A DNA stretch of 64,000 nucleotides from Capsicum annuum (GCF_002878395.1 NC_061116.1:125730859-125794858), one strand, 5' to 3'. Shown: positions 48,145-58,993, numbered from the stretch's first letter. The notes: generated by a model from the letters alone, not told the origin. A program made the numbers and translations.

Positions 48145-49001
48145 TGATAGAAGTCAAATGGTCACCTTAATTTTTGAATACATGATTGGAGGTCATCATT
48201 TAAAGGCTCGAGACTTGGTCAGCCCGAGGGCACAAGAATATGCAAGGAAGACCCATTTTGAGCACAAACAAGGCAGTGTGTGGAAGATTGCTTGGAGCAT
48301 CAAAGACTTGAGGACTCACGATTTTGGACAACACTTAATGGGTCATGATTTTGGTCACTTAATTGGGTCCAAATGCATACCATGGCCACCCCACCCTTTG
48401 AGGGCATTGTTGTCATTTTGCCTTGTCTTGTAGTAGAATGTAAATAGAACATTAGGTCTTTTTCTCATTAGTTGTTCATTGATGTAAGACTTGAAACATG
48501 AAACACCTTTAGTTGTAGGGATTGGAATAGACACCACATCGAAATGAGGGCAACAAGTGTGGATATCACTTGTGTTGCAATGTTGCCTTGAGACGTTGGT
48601 GTTTAGAGGAGGTAAAGTTCCTCTTGTGTCAATGTAGGAGTTAGGTTAACCGTTGTGTGTAGTGTTAAGGGTCCAAGATTACCATATTCTTGGATTCTTA
48701 AGATTTATACCAACCAAGGTCTAACTATCTATCCATTTTGTTTATGTTATAATCGTTTGTTTGTGTTCTTGTAATTCAAATCCATGACTTATTGTTCTTG
48801 TTCCATTGTTGTTGTTCTTCATCTTGTTGTTGTTAATATAGTTTGTTGTTAGCTATTTTTAGGTGATGAATACATCAATCCATTGTGTTCTTGTTGTTGT
48901 TTGTTGAATCCGAGTGTGGTCTTCAAAAGGGTCCTTGGATCTTCGATCTTGTGGACTGATTTTGAAGTGTGTTTCATGTTGTCCTTGTAATTCTTGTATC
49001 A
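48145..49001 (+). mobile_element. 3' LTR of element E6 (857 bp)
   Basis: It starts TGATAGAAGTC and ends CTTGTATCA. The flanks ACTTA (44823-44827) and AATTA (49002-49006) would be the target duplication with one mismatch. Confidence 0.88.
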
Positions 49002-49879
49002 AATTATCAAGGATAAGAACACATCTCGGAACTCCATAAATCTCTACCTATCTTGAACAACCTTGTATTCTTAGATAACTATTATAAAGCTTTGTGTGGT
49101 CTCGGCACATAGATTGACCTCAAGAACTCTTTCAAGGCATCCCATGTTCGAGTGAGACCTATTGTAAATTCACACCATCCTAAGGTTGAACTTTCAATGT
49201 ACTTAGGGGTATATGTAGCTTGTTTGGATCCACTCATAATATAATCTTTGAAGACTCCTTTGCATTGCCATTCCCAATCAAGCTAAACTTTGGGATCCCT
49301 TTCTCCTTTAAAGATAGATAGAGTAGGAAGATACCAAACCCTTCATTTCTACCTTGGATCCCGCTTCCACATATTTGGGCACTAGAACAAGAAGAATAAG
49401 ATGTATTACTCTTAGACTTTAGAGATGCATACTCTCTTCTTCACATAGGACAACCTCCACTATATCTAGTATAACAGTTCAAACCACTTTGACTTTGATA
49501 AAAAGTACTACAAGGTGAGGAATATGAATCTTCAGACTCCACATGTGCACTCTCACCATAACTCTTAGAAGGTGAATAAGAGAGAAGTTTTATACTTTAC
49601 ATTGCCTTGATATTTGAAGTGGGAAGTGTAGGACCTCTCACTTGCCCCATCTTTTTCATAAGAATCCTCACAAGGTTCTTTATTATCCCTGTAAGAACTA
49701 GGCACTTCATTCATCTCACTTTCTCCTTCAAAATAGTAACCCTCATTCTTGTCTATGTCTTGATCATGGCTATATTCATAGCCCCTATAATCTTTATCAT
49801 CGTCGTAGCCATAGCATTCTTCACTACAATCATAGTCTCCCATGTCGTAGTCATAATTATTCGAGGATATTGAAGACAT
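49002..49879 (-). pseudogene. Gag-like protein of E5
   Basis: The ATG at 49879 gives MSSISSNNYDYDMGDYDCSE, an Asp/Tyr/Glu-rich stretch of about 100 residues, followed in other frames by fragments of gag type (CEFTIGLTRTWDALKEFLRS, then MYVPRPHK). The acidic Tyr-rich head is unusual. The sequence is broken by frameshifts and finally by E6 at 49001. A role in particle assembly is inferred from the gag-like core. Confidence 0.5.
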
Positions 49880-51123
49880 GTTACCCTTATATCACCTTGT
49901 ACCTACAAAATAAACAAACAAGATTAGTAGTAAAAGCTCCTCACCACCACTCGTATGAACTCACCTTTGTGATCCACACAATTGAAGTGACGAATATTAA
50001 AAGTTGTTTATACTCCAATAGCCAATAAGGTGTCAACCACTACTTTGTAGCCGGAATGGATTCTTGTTTGATCGACTTAAGACACAAAACAAAATCTACT
50101 TACAAACTAGAACCAAAGAAGTTACAATGAATTAAAATAAGAAAAGCACACAAGGAAAGCAAACACGAAAGAAAATGGATTCAACAACTAATTCACAACT
50201 AAGTAGGTGATTACTAGTTGTTAATTAGCATTAGAATCAAGAAAGAAACCAAGAAATCAAAGAAAAGAAACTTTGAATCTAAATTTGAGCTTTAAGGTAA
50301 TTGGACGGTTGATAACGTGGCTGCCTTAATGAATAATGATTGACATTTTGGAGGCTACTTATTTCCAACTTGAAATTCAATCAATCTTCATATTGGAGGT
50401 GATATAATCGGATTTAGAGGAAACAATACAAATAATTGGACCTTTCAATTGTTCTTTCAAGCTCAAAAGAGTTTGAATTTTCTTGTGGTCCCCTCCTCTA
50501 TACTTTCTTTTGTCCCTTTTCTTGAGAATATTCCCCTTTGATGCTTTTTGAATTCTTTCTTTCTTTGGAAAACTTGGGATATTCTTTGGACAATTTAAGT
50601 AATACACCTTCTTTCACTCCCTTTTTGGGTCAAACACTCATTTTTTGAATGTTCTTCTTCAACAATATATAAAGATTATGAAGAACACCAAGAACATTCA
50701 AAGTTGTCCCTTAAGCATATGACCTCAGAATTTGATGATTTTTGATTCCCTAATGTCATGTTGCACTCCCAATCACAACCAACACGTTTTCAAGTCCAAA
50801 ACCTCAACAACCACCTTCCAAATTTGAGATCCCACCTTTAAGCTTCTTCAATTCAAGCTCAACAATGGTGGATGACTCAAATCAACCAAGATTAAGCTCA
50901 AATTTGAGATCTAGACTCTACTAGTGTTAGGGAACAAGGATCTAACACTAGAAACACACAAAAGACACAAAAATCAATTCTCAAAGAAAGTCCAAGGATA
51001 AAAATAGGAGCAACACTTTTTTTTGGATTTTTAGTTATAACACTTCTTTTTTGTGGATTTTTAAAACAACAAACCCAAGATTGACTTCGTAGGAGTGAAA
51101 TCAAGCTCGGCTTTGATACTAAA
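49880..51123 (-). mobile_element. 5' leader and primer site of E5
   Basis: On the minus strand the primer-like TTTAGTATCAAAGCC (51123-51109) follows the LTR. The remaining 1.2 kb shows no coding domain. The leader length is similar to those of E1, E4 and E6. Confidence 0.65.
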
Positions 51124-51742
51124 TGATAAGGATCAAGCTACGAAATATAAAAATCTACTAAGAAAGCAAAATTCAAAATAATACAAGAAAGGAAAGATAG
51201 ATAAATTAACACAAGAAATTACAAGGAATTAAGAACCAATGAGTGTATCAAACTCGAAGACCCCTAAATCTTATAAAATCAAACACCAATTTTTTACGGT
51301 GACTGCAAAGGAGATTAGATCTGCCTCCCAATCACCATTTCTAAGCAAGGTTTAACAAATGCTTTTCCAAGCACTCAAACACTTCCATGGAGTTCATGAA
51401 TACATCATGTAAATAATCTTCAAAAACTAAGATAATGAAATGTATAAGGCACCTATTGATATTAGTTGCCTTTGCAAAACAAGCCTATTATAAAAATAGC
51501 CCAAAAATGGCTATAGTGGCTATTTTTGAAATAATCCACAAGGGCTCTTTATTACTCGTGCCAAGGCTTTCCAAAATGTATTCCAAGCTCCAAGCAATTA
51601 TCCATACGTGGGATTGTGGTTTTAAGGGCTCAAAAAAGGTCTTCCTAATGCGTGGTTGAGCTCTTTGGTTGATCATGGCTCAGACCTCTTTGTGTTGGCC
51701 TCCAATGATGTGATCAAAAGCTTTGACGCCAGTCTGGATTTT
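51124..51742 (-). mobile_element. 5' LTR of E5 (about 620 bp)
   Basis: It begins at TGATAAGGATC (51124) and aligns with 40481-41776 minus S2. The right end is eroded (GGATTTTATTA where the other LTR has GATTGTATCA). AATAC on the left of E5 (40476-40480) and ATTAC on the right (51743-51747) may be the diverged target duplication. Confidence 0.7.
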
Positions 51743-51747
51743 ATTAC

Positions 51748-52411
51748 CACATGTTCTGTCCTCCCCCACAAGTAAGTTATCCCTTGACTACTACTACTAT
51801 CGATCAAACTCCACTTCAAGTAGCCCGGCCAATAAAATTCAACCAATAAATGCCCTAAAACCCCACCCATGCTTGACAAATTCTCATATCCCCTAATCAA
51901 ACTCCACAAAATCAAGTGCCAAATTATCAAATTTCACAAGGATTGAACCCACAAAGCCTTAATCTACCCTACTACCCACCCTATCATGTACCCCAAATCC
52001 AAATACCATACTACCAAAGACCACCAAATCTAAATACACCCTACCAAGCTCTAGTTAATCAAATGCCACCACACCAAATGCCACAAAACTAAGTCATTGG
52101 AGTTTAAGAAGAGTTTGTAAGACATCTAGATAGAGGGTCATGGTGAACACGGACATGGCCCAAGGGACAAAAGTGGTTATGGAGGTCATGACATGGGCCT
52201 CAATTCTATCAAGGTCACCCTTCCTATCTTTTTTAGAGTTAGTCATCCCAAAGGGTACCTTAAATGGGAGTCGCAATGTGATAGGATCTTCTAAGCTAAT
52301 GATTTGCTCAATGTTATGAAGACAACATATGTCGTTGCTCAATTCGAGGGATATGATTTGACTTGGTGGGAATCGGTTAAGAGAACACAAGGGATCCTTC
52401 ATGGAGGTCAT
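51748..52411 (+). pseudogene. E4 gag, piece 2
   Basis: After E5 the plus strand reads PNYQISQGLNPQSLNLPYYP, YHVPQIQIPYYQRPPN (Pro/Tyr/Asn-rich), then KGYLKWESQCDRIF and VAQFEGYDLTWWESVKRTQG. The WES-CDRIF ... EGYDLTWWES pattern is that of the Retrotrans_gag domain in gypsy elements. Stops and frameshifts are present. The frame is cut at HGG|H by solo LTR S3. Confidence 0.8.
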
Positions 52412-53829
52412 TGATGAGTGGTGAATCTACCACTTATTTGCACCAAAAATTTATGCACACTGCCATATTTTGTGTTAGAAAATAAGACATCAACATGGTT
52501 TAAATACACTAATATCCATATTTTGTAGGTATTTAGTTGAGAAGGTGAAATGATGTGGATTAGAGCTCAAAAAAGGGATCAAATGGAAGAAAACAGAGTG
52601 CAGCTAGAGATCTGAAATAGGGCAGCCTCAGTTACCACGATCGTAGTCCTCAGGCCATGGTCGTGGTTAGTAAAGAAGGTCAACATAATATGATTGCGGA
52701 TCACAACCGTGGTCGTATTGCCACAATTGCGTTCAAACCTGCACGTTTGCAGTTCAGTGGGAATATGACCCGGGGCAATTTTGTAAAATTACATAGATGA
52801 ATTCCAAACCATATTTAGGCAAAAACCCTTTCTTTATTAGGACTGCTTACCTCATAGATTTTGAATTGAAAGCAAGAAAACCTAATTGGGCAAGTGTGTA
52901 ACTAATTATGGAGGTTTAATTTCTTAGTATTTTATGAAGAATGAATGCTTTGGATGATTCTCATGGTATATCTCTCATTACCTTCTTTATGAATTGCTAA
53001 GTAAATTAGTCTTGGGGTTATGTTGAACTAAAGTGTAATTGTGTGTGGGTGTTATTGTGTTTGCATGATTCTTAGTTGTTGAGTATGGATTTCACCATTG
53101 CTTGAAATTATGAGTTGAAATTTGTGGGTGAAAACCCCAAATCTCCAAATAGATTTGATGGGTGAAAACCCCAACCCCAAACTCTAAAAACCCTTTATCA
53201 TCCTTGAAAAAGGGATAAAGGTAAACTTGAGGTGACCCATAACATCCTTAAAAGAGGGTTATAAGGGGACAAGGTAATGGTGGACAATTGATCCTATTGT
53301 TTACTACCTCTTGTAATCTTAGAAATAAGTGTATTTAGAGTGTAAATCATGTCAAGAGCATCATCCTAGAAATAGGGATGCTTGATTGAGGTTTTGGGTG
53401 ATTATGAGTTGCACACTTATTAGGTGCTCGAAAGAGCCAATGAGTGAAATCATTGTGGTTTTCTTGAAAGATTGACCACAATGACGTTCAACCTAGCCTA
53501 TCCTTGAGTTAACAACTAAATTTCATGCTAAACCACCATCAACCCACATGCTAAAAGGTAGACATAATCCCAAGATCTTCTCAAATCTTGATTTTAAGTC
53601 AAAAGTATTACAATCGTGCATTGTTAGTTGAAAGTCATTACAAACCATTCTCCTTATTTTATTTTATATGTCGTGTTTGTTATCATTTTGGATAATCTTT
53701 TAGTAATTAGAGCACCCATAGGACGCGAAATTTATAATTTGCTCCTTGTGGATTTGACCTCAACTCTAGTTGGGTTATTGACAATATTCACCTCACACCT
53801 CAAACATGAGAGTGAGTTGTACGTTATCA
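52412..53829 (+). mobile_element. Solo LTR S3 (1418 bp) inside E4 gag
   Basis: It begins TGATGAGTGGTGAATC and ends GTACGTTATCA, with target copies GTCAT (52407-52411) and GTCAA (53830-53834). The segment GTGGATTTGACCTCAACTCT near its end resembles the R/U5 part of TAT/Athila-type gypsy LTRs. A motif array ACGATCGTAGTCC / GGTCGTGGTT lies at 52637-52735. Confidence 0.85.
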
Positions 53830-53878
53830 GTCAATATCCACCATGGGATGTTATGAAGGACTTTATGAGAGCCAAGTA
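53830..53878 (+). pseudogene. E4 gag, piece 3
   Basis: Removing S3 gives QGILHGGQYPPWDVMKDFMR in frame, the usual W-VMK-F-R-KY region of gypsy gag. The frame is interrupted after RAKY by LTR S4. Confidence 0.85.
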
Positions 53879-53977
53879 TTTATATATAATAGAGAATATA
53901 CCTAAGAGATATGAAAACTACCTAAAGAAGCAAAACACAAACCATGCAAGAAAGTAAAGATATATAAGTTGACATAA
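53879..53977 (-). mobile_element. LTR S4, left part
   Basis: About 99 bp align with the start of the E5 LTRs (CTACCTAAAGAAGCAAAACA-type sequence). The rest continues after E7 at 58161. The TGAT end is eroded. Confidence 0.65.
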
Positions 53978-54650
53978 TGATACAAGCATAAAGAGCACAA
54001 GAATTATAAGGTCTTGTAGAAGATTCTTGCTTTGAATTGTCAAAGTTTCAAGCCTCGGATTTGAAAATGCTTGAAGACATTTTGGAACCATTACAAAGCC
54101 TTGTTCAAGTTGAAGATTGGAGAAAGGGTCCTTACACTCCAAGGCCGCCTATACTTGGGATTATTAAGGGCAATATTGTCTTTTGATGGCTCTCTTTTAT
54201 ACTTGTTATGTAATAGTATAAATAGACCTATTAGCTTCTATTTTTCTTAGACTTTGATGAATTGAAATTGAGTATTAGTCTTAGTGTAGGGCTTGGAAAA
54301 GCCATCTTAGTATAGGTCTTGGAAAAGACATCCAAATTTGAGAGATTAATACATTTGATGGATTTCACTTGTGTTGATCAATTGGTAAAAAAGGTGTGAT
54401 TGAGGAGTGTGAATTCCTTTGGTCCACCTAAGAGTGAGGTTTGAACTACCATTGATGAGGTGTGTTTGAAGGTTTGATACACTTTCTTGTGATAATCATT
54501 AGTGATAGTAAGGGTCTCATTACCTATCTTTAATTTTATGCATTCTCATCTCCATCCCGTTTCTTCTATGTGTTGCTTTCTTTCTCTTTAGTTGCTGGTT
54601 TTTGCATCTTATGTCCTTAATTTCGTGTATTAGGTTTAGATCTTGTATAA
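53978..54650 (+). mobile_element. 5' LTR of E7 (673 bp)
   Basis: It has TGATACAAG and CTTGTATAA ends. GTAATAGTATAAATAGACCT at about 54207-54226 is a TATA-box candidate, and this block is missing in the 3' LTR. GGGCTTGGAAAAGCC is repeated within it. Confidence 0.9.
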
Positions 54651-55901
54651 TTTGGTATCAAAGCCTTGTTTAGAGTTGTTCCAATATCCTTAAATCTTGG
54701 TTTTAGTGTTCTTATTAAGAAAATCTCATAAAAAAAGAATCAAATTCAAAAATCAGAAAAAAGGGTGTCTAGTGTTGTCTTGTGGTAGATCCAAAATTTA
54801 ATCCTTAGATCTACACATTTTTTACTTTGTTTATGAAGTTTCTTGTGTTAGATTCTTGTTCTTTAACACCTAGGGAGTCTAGATCTACGGTTGGAACAAG
54901 ATTTGATTGAGTTTGAGCTAAGAACCTCCATGGATATGGTGTTTTTTTTGAAGTTTTTAAGCTAGATCCAAAATTGGGCTTGTGATTTGGACTAGTTTTG
55001 TGGCTGATTTTTACATATTTGAGTTCACCTTGGCCTAAGGAACCTAGATCTACAAAAAAAAATTCAGACTTGGAGTTCATTTGGTTAGGGGTCAAACTTT
55101 GGTCAACTCTTAAATATTCATCTTGTTCTTCTATGTTCATCAAGTCTTGCTAAGGAAGAATATTCAAAGAGTGTGTTTGAACCAAAAAAGGAGAAGAAAG
55201 AGAGTGTACTTGGTGTTTGAGAAAGAATATTCCTTGGCATATTCATTGTCATTCAAAAGAAAGAAGAGACAAAGGGAATAATCAAGTACAATTGAAAGTA
55301 CAGGGGGGGACCAATCCATTTTGAATTCATTTGAAACTCCAAAAGGGCTCCAAACCTTTAATGTTTTCCTCCCAAATGAAAATTCTTCTTCTCCAAGGGT
55401 GTTCTAGGCCGATACTTGAAAATTTTAGGTGAAAATTTTGAAAACTCAACGTCCAATCATTGAATGCCATGTCATCATAGCTCAACGACCAAATTAAGTT
55501 CTTAGTCTAGTTTCTAATTGTTGTTTCTAGTTTCAATTTTTTTACTATATCACTAATTAGCAAACTAGTAAGTACCTACTAGGTTGATAAATTAGTTTAG
55601 AGTCCGTTTGTTTCGTGTCTATGATTTTTGTGTGCTTTTCTTATTTTTAAGTCCTAGTAGTTTTTTTGGTTCAAGTCCGTGCATCATTTTATTTGAGTCT
55701 TATCAAACAAAAATTGATTCCAGACCAAGGCATTCACCACTCAACACACTTACCAAGTATTGCCAAGTATTCAACACCTATGAAACCAAGTATGAGGTGA
55801 GATCCGAGTGTGAGTATGTGAGATTGTTTGAACTAACTTATTTGTTCATTTTGTAGGTTTTTGCCTTTGCTATTTTTGCTCTTTTTTAGGTACCTTGACA
55901 A

Positions 55902-56035
55902 TGGAAGGAACAACATCATCCAGTCCAGATAGTTATAGTATTTATACTACCTCGAATCCTTTTAAAAATTTCTATCGGCACCTTGAAAGTCTACGCCAAT
56001 TGATGATTGAAGCATGCCATCTAAGATAAATCTCC
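55902..56035 (+). pseudogene. ORF1-like N-terminus of E7
   Basis: MEGTTSSSPDSYSIYTTSNP, then HLESLRQLMIEACHLR and stop. The start context (TTTTTTAGGTACCTTGACA) matches that of E3. The reading continues beyond the stop with VQVQDNILPPEDSRRVPQEN, which is shared with E3 (VQVQDHRSPEENPKEV) and E8. Confidence 0.45.
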
Positions 56036-56457
56036 ACTAACCAAGATACTAGCATTTTGCGTAGTATCAATTCTCCTTGTGTGCAGGTTCAAGATAATAT
56101 ACTTCCACCGGAGGATTCAAGGAGAGTTCCTCAAGAAAACATGGTTGTTGATCAAATGGAGCTCTTGGCTAAGAATTCCAACTTTTGAAAAAATGACAAA
56201 GAGGTGATACAAGGAAGAATTCTTGACAACCTCCCTTGTAATGAGAGCTTCCCAAAGAAACAAATGGGCTACCATAATCCAAGCCTAGGTGAAGGCCATA
56301 CCTAATTGAGCTAAAAGGTAACAATGCTATCTCCTGCACCCTTATAAACTTAGAATATCGTGATGTGGCTAGTAGTAGCCAAATGGATTTAGTTGATGGT
56401 TTACTTGGAGGATAATCACATGAGTCTTCCCTTTGTGATACTCTTGGTATTGTTAGA

Positions 56458-57231
56458 TTGAATGAAGACCAAATTCTTGATGTAAATTTGCAAGCACTAG
56501 TTGATTCTAAAGATGACAAAATTGATTCTTTTCGTAAGAATGTCTTATGTCCATCTAGTGATAGCACATATAACTTGAATAATGTTTCATTACCAGGTGA
56601 TAAGAGTATTCATACACTAGTTAACCTTTGTGAAAACCAAGGTGAGTCTACGTTGGAATGTGAGTTGCCAACAACTAGTGAGGATGTGAATGATCAACCT
56701 ACTCACGAATGTAGTCCAATACTTGAGCATATGTGTGGTGTGTTTGATAAGTCTCAAGTTAGTAATGATGTTGATGTAGTTGATCATGTGTATGGAGAGA
56801 TTGCGGATAATGAAATGTGTGTTGTTAAGGGAGGCCTACTAAGCCGTAGGTCCTTATCCTTGTGTGCTAGTCTTCCCTTAAGAACAAATGGATTAGGTGA
56901 GTGTGATACCCTAGTAAAGGGAATGAGTAACTTCGGATTATTCCCTTGGCCACTTCACCCATTTGATCTTGGTGTACTAGTGGGGTGGGGAAGGGATTGT
57001 TTTGTCTTATGCTTATTTTCCCTTGATGTTTACCTTAGCCCTATCCTTTGTGATCCATATACAAATTGTTTCATGGAAAAAATAAGGGATTGCTGGTTGT
57101 ATGTCAAATATGTACCCCCTTGGCATGATAATCTAGTGCAAGGGATGCTTATCCATTGCCTAGACCCTTGTTTACTATTTCTCTTTGACACCGAAATACT
57201 CTTGAGAGGTGGAAGTTATAGTTTTGGGTGA
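56458..57231 (+). CDS. ORF2-like conserved retroelement protein of unknown function (257 aa), best-preserved copy
   Basis: This is the longest open frame of the conserved protein. The N-terminal half is acidic and Ser/Asn-rich (LCPSSDSTYNLNNVSLPGDK, CENQGESTLECELPTTSED, HECSPILEHMC). The C-terminal half is hydrophobic (LFPWPLHPFDLGVLVGWGRD, LSPILCDPYTNCFMEKIRDC, WLYVKYVPPWHDN). Related fragments occur in E1, E3, E5 and E6. The frame stops early at 57231, and homology to the other copies continues in another frame to the ending RSNSFQDGENDT (57436-57470). No signature of protease, RT, integrase, zinc finger or envelope protein that I know is visible. Translation is unproven, and it may already be a pseudogene. 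Confidence 0.5.
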   Translation: MNEDQILDVNLQALVDSKDDKIDSFRKNVLCPSSDSTYNLNNVSLPGDKSIHTLVNLCENQGESTLECELPTTSEDVNDQPTHECSPILEHMCGVFDKSQVSNDVDVVDHVYGEIADNEMCVVKGGLLSRRSLSLCASLPLRTNGLGECDTLVKGMSNFGLFPWPLHPFDLGVLVGWGRDCFVLCLFSLDVYLSPILCDPYTNCFMEKIRDCWLYVKYVPPWHDNLVQGMLIHCLDPCLLFLFDTEILLRGGSYSFG

Positions 57232-57467
57232 TGCTCGCTTATTTTTTATATTGATGCTATTCATGCCTTTGGTATCCTTTATGCTAAGCTTTTTATGTCA
57301 AATACCAAGGATATATGGGTGTATGTCAAGTGTGAGAAACCATGGGTTGATGATATGAGTATGCTACGAATACTAATCCTACTATTATGAGGAATATATA
57401 CTTGTTTTCCCTCTCTTTGGTTACAAGGTTTAAATTTGAGGTCAAATTCCTTTCAAGATGGAGAGAA

Positions 57468-58155
57468 TGATACAAGCATAAAGAGCACAAAGATTACAAG
57501 GTCTTGTAGAAGGTTCACGCTTCGGATTGTCAAAGTTCAAGCCTCGGATTTGAAAATCCTTGAAGACGTTTTGGAACCATTACAAAGCCTTGTTCAAGTT
57601 CAAGATTGGAGAAAGGGTCCTTACACTCCTAGGCCGCCTATACTTAGGATTATTAAGGGAAATATTGTCTTTTGATGGCTTTCTTTTACACTCCAAAGGA
57701 GCACCCTTCATTACCTATTAGCTTCTATTTTCCTTAGACTTTGATGAATTGAAATTGAGTATTACTCTTAGTGTAGTTTCTTTCCTTAGTGTAGGGCTTG
57801 GAAAAGCCATCTTAGTGTAGGTCTTGGAAAAGACATCCAAACTTGAGAGATTAATACATTTGATGGATTTCACTTGTGTTGATCAATTGGCAAGAAAGGT
57901 GTGATTAAGGAGTGTGAATTCCTTTGGTTCACCTAAGAGTGAGGTTTGAACTACCATTGATGTGGTGTGTTTGAAGGTTTGATACACTTTCTTATGCTAA
58001 TCATTGGTGATAGTAAGGGTCTCATTACCTATCTTTCATTTTATGCATTCTCATCTCCATCCCTATTCTTCTATGTGTTGCTTCCTTTCTTTTTAGTTGC
58101 TAGTTTTTGCATCTTGTGTCCTTAATTTCGTGTATTAGGTTTAGATCTTGTATCA
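57468..58155 (+). mobile_element. 3' LTR of E7 (688 bp)
   Basis: It aligns with 53978-54650. It lacks the TATA-like block but has the segment ACACTCCAAAGGAGCACCC instead, and a short duplication of the TTAGTGTAG block. Confidence 0.9.
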
Positions 58156-58160
58156 CATAA

Positions 58161-58599
58161 GATACTATGAAGAAATAAGAACCAACACTGTATCAAACGC
58201 AAAGACCCCTAAAACTCATAAAATCAAACACCAACTTCTTACGTGAACCTAAGAGGTAATCAATCTCCTCAAGAACCCTCATTTCTAAGCCAAGTTTCAA
58301 CCCTAGTTACACCAATACTCTTTCAAGAGCAAGTTTATTCAATATTAATAATAAGCTAAAGAGAAAGTAACCTAACAAGTAGCTATTTATAGACTCATAC
58401 ATGAAATTACTAAAACACCCTTAATGAACTTTAACACTCCAAGGCTGCCCCCCCTTATTCACACTTCAAAAAGTGAAATCCCTTCGAGAGACTCAAAATA
58501 TGGTCACACACATCCATCTTCATGAATAAGCCTCGAAGGATTTGCAATTCTCAAGCTTGGCTCCTTATGAACGGTCTTGAACTCTTTGTGCACGTATCA
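58161..58599 (-). mobile_element. LTR S4, right part
   Basis: It continues the LTR interrupted by E7 (AAGAACCAACACTGTATCAA, as in the E5 LTRs at 51230) and ends CACGTATCA at 58599. Joined length without E7 is about 540 bp. There is no internal region, so it is a solo LTR in minus orientation. Confidence 0.7.
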
Positions 58600-58990
58600 G
58601 TACCATAGAGATCTACAAAGGTTGCTTTCCATGTTGTACAGTTTGAGACAACAGGACAAGAGTATTGAATCACACTATGATAAATTTCAAAATCTATTCT
58701 TGAAGCTTTGATTACAACGAGGATGAAGAGCACACCAAGATCCGATTTAAGGTAGGATTGAATCAAGAAATTTCCTCTCAAATGTCAATACATAAGTTTT
58801 CCTGAATGGATGATCTCTTATAGGTGACTATTGATGTTGAGAGAGATATCAAGTTGGATAAACATGTCACTAAGCCTAAGGTGGTGATACGAGCCAAATA
58901 TCCATCTTAGCCTTTGATGCCATTATTCAAGGCCAACAAATGGAGAATCTAGTTTTAGACATATTGAAGGCCCGAGAGTATGCATGGGGA
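58600..58990 (+). pseudogene. E4 gag, piece 4
   Basis: After S4, gag resumes with HRDLQRLLSMLYSLRQQDKS and IESHYDKFQNLFLKL, the L-LRQG-SV-EYYDKFQNL block of gypsy gag proteins. Stops follow. The coding sequence then ends against the LTR-like sequence at 58994. No zinc knuckle is reached. Confidence 0.78.
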
Positions 58991-58993
58991 AGC

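Larger units (their letters stand above)
53978..58155 (+). mobile_element. Complete non-autonomous LTR element E7 (4178 bp), target duplication CATAA
   Basis: The 5' LTR 53978-54650 and 3' LTR 57468-58155 both start TGATACAAGCATAAAGAGCA and end GATCTTGTATCA (terminal CA is AA in the 5' copy). CATAA lies at 53973-53977 and 58156-58160. The primer site is TTTGGTATCAAAGCC at 54651-54665, and the purine tract AAGATGGAGAGAA is at 57455-57467. The internal 2.8 kb has no RT, RNase H, integrase or protease signature. The LTRs differ by scattered substitutions and a few indels, so the insertion is not recent. It must have been mobilised by enzymes from another element. Confidence 0.93.

Noticed and set aside
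44823..49006. Perfect target duplication for E6
   Set aside because: ACTTA and AATTA differ at one base; accepted only as likely.
49607..49873. Very hydrophobic 88-codon plus-strand frame that looks like a membrane protein
   Set aside because: It is the reverse complement of the Asp/Tyr-rich gag-like frame; acidic codons read backwards give Ile/Val/Phe.
40476..51751. Perfect target duplication for E5
   Set aside because: Left AATAC and right ATTAC (or CCACA) do not agree exactly; the right LTR end is eroded, so I only call it probable.
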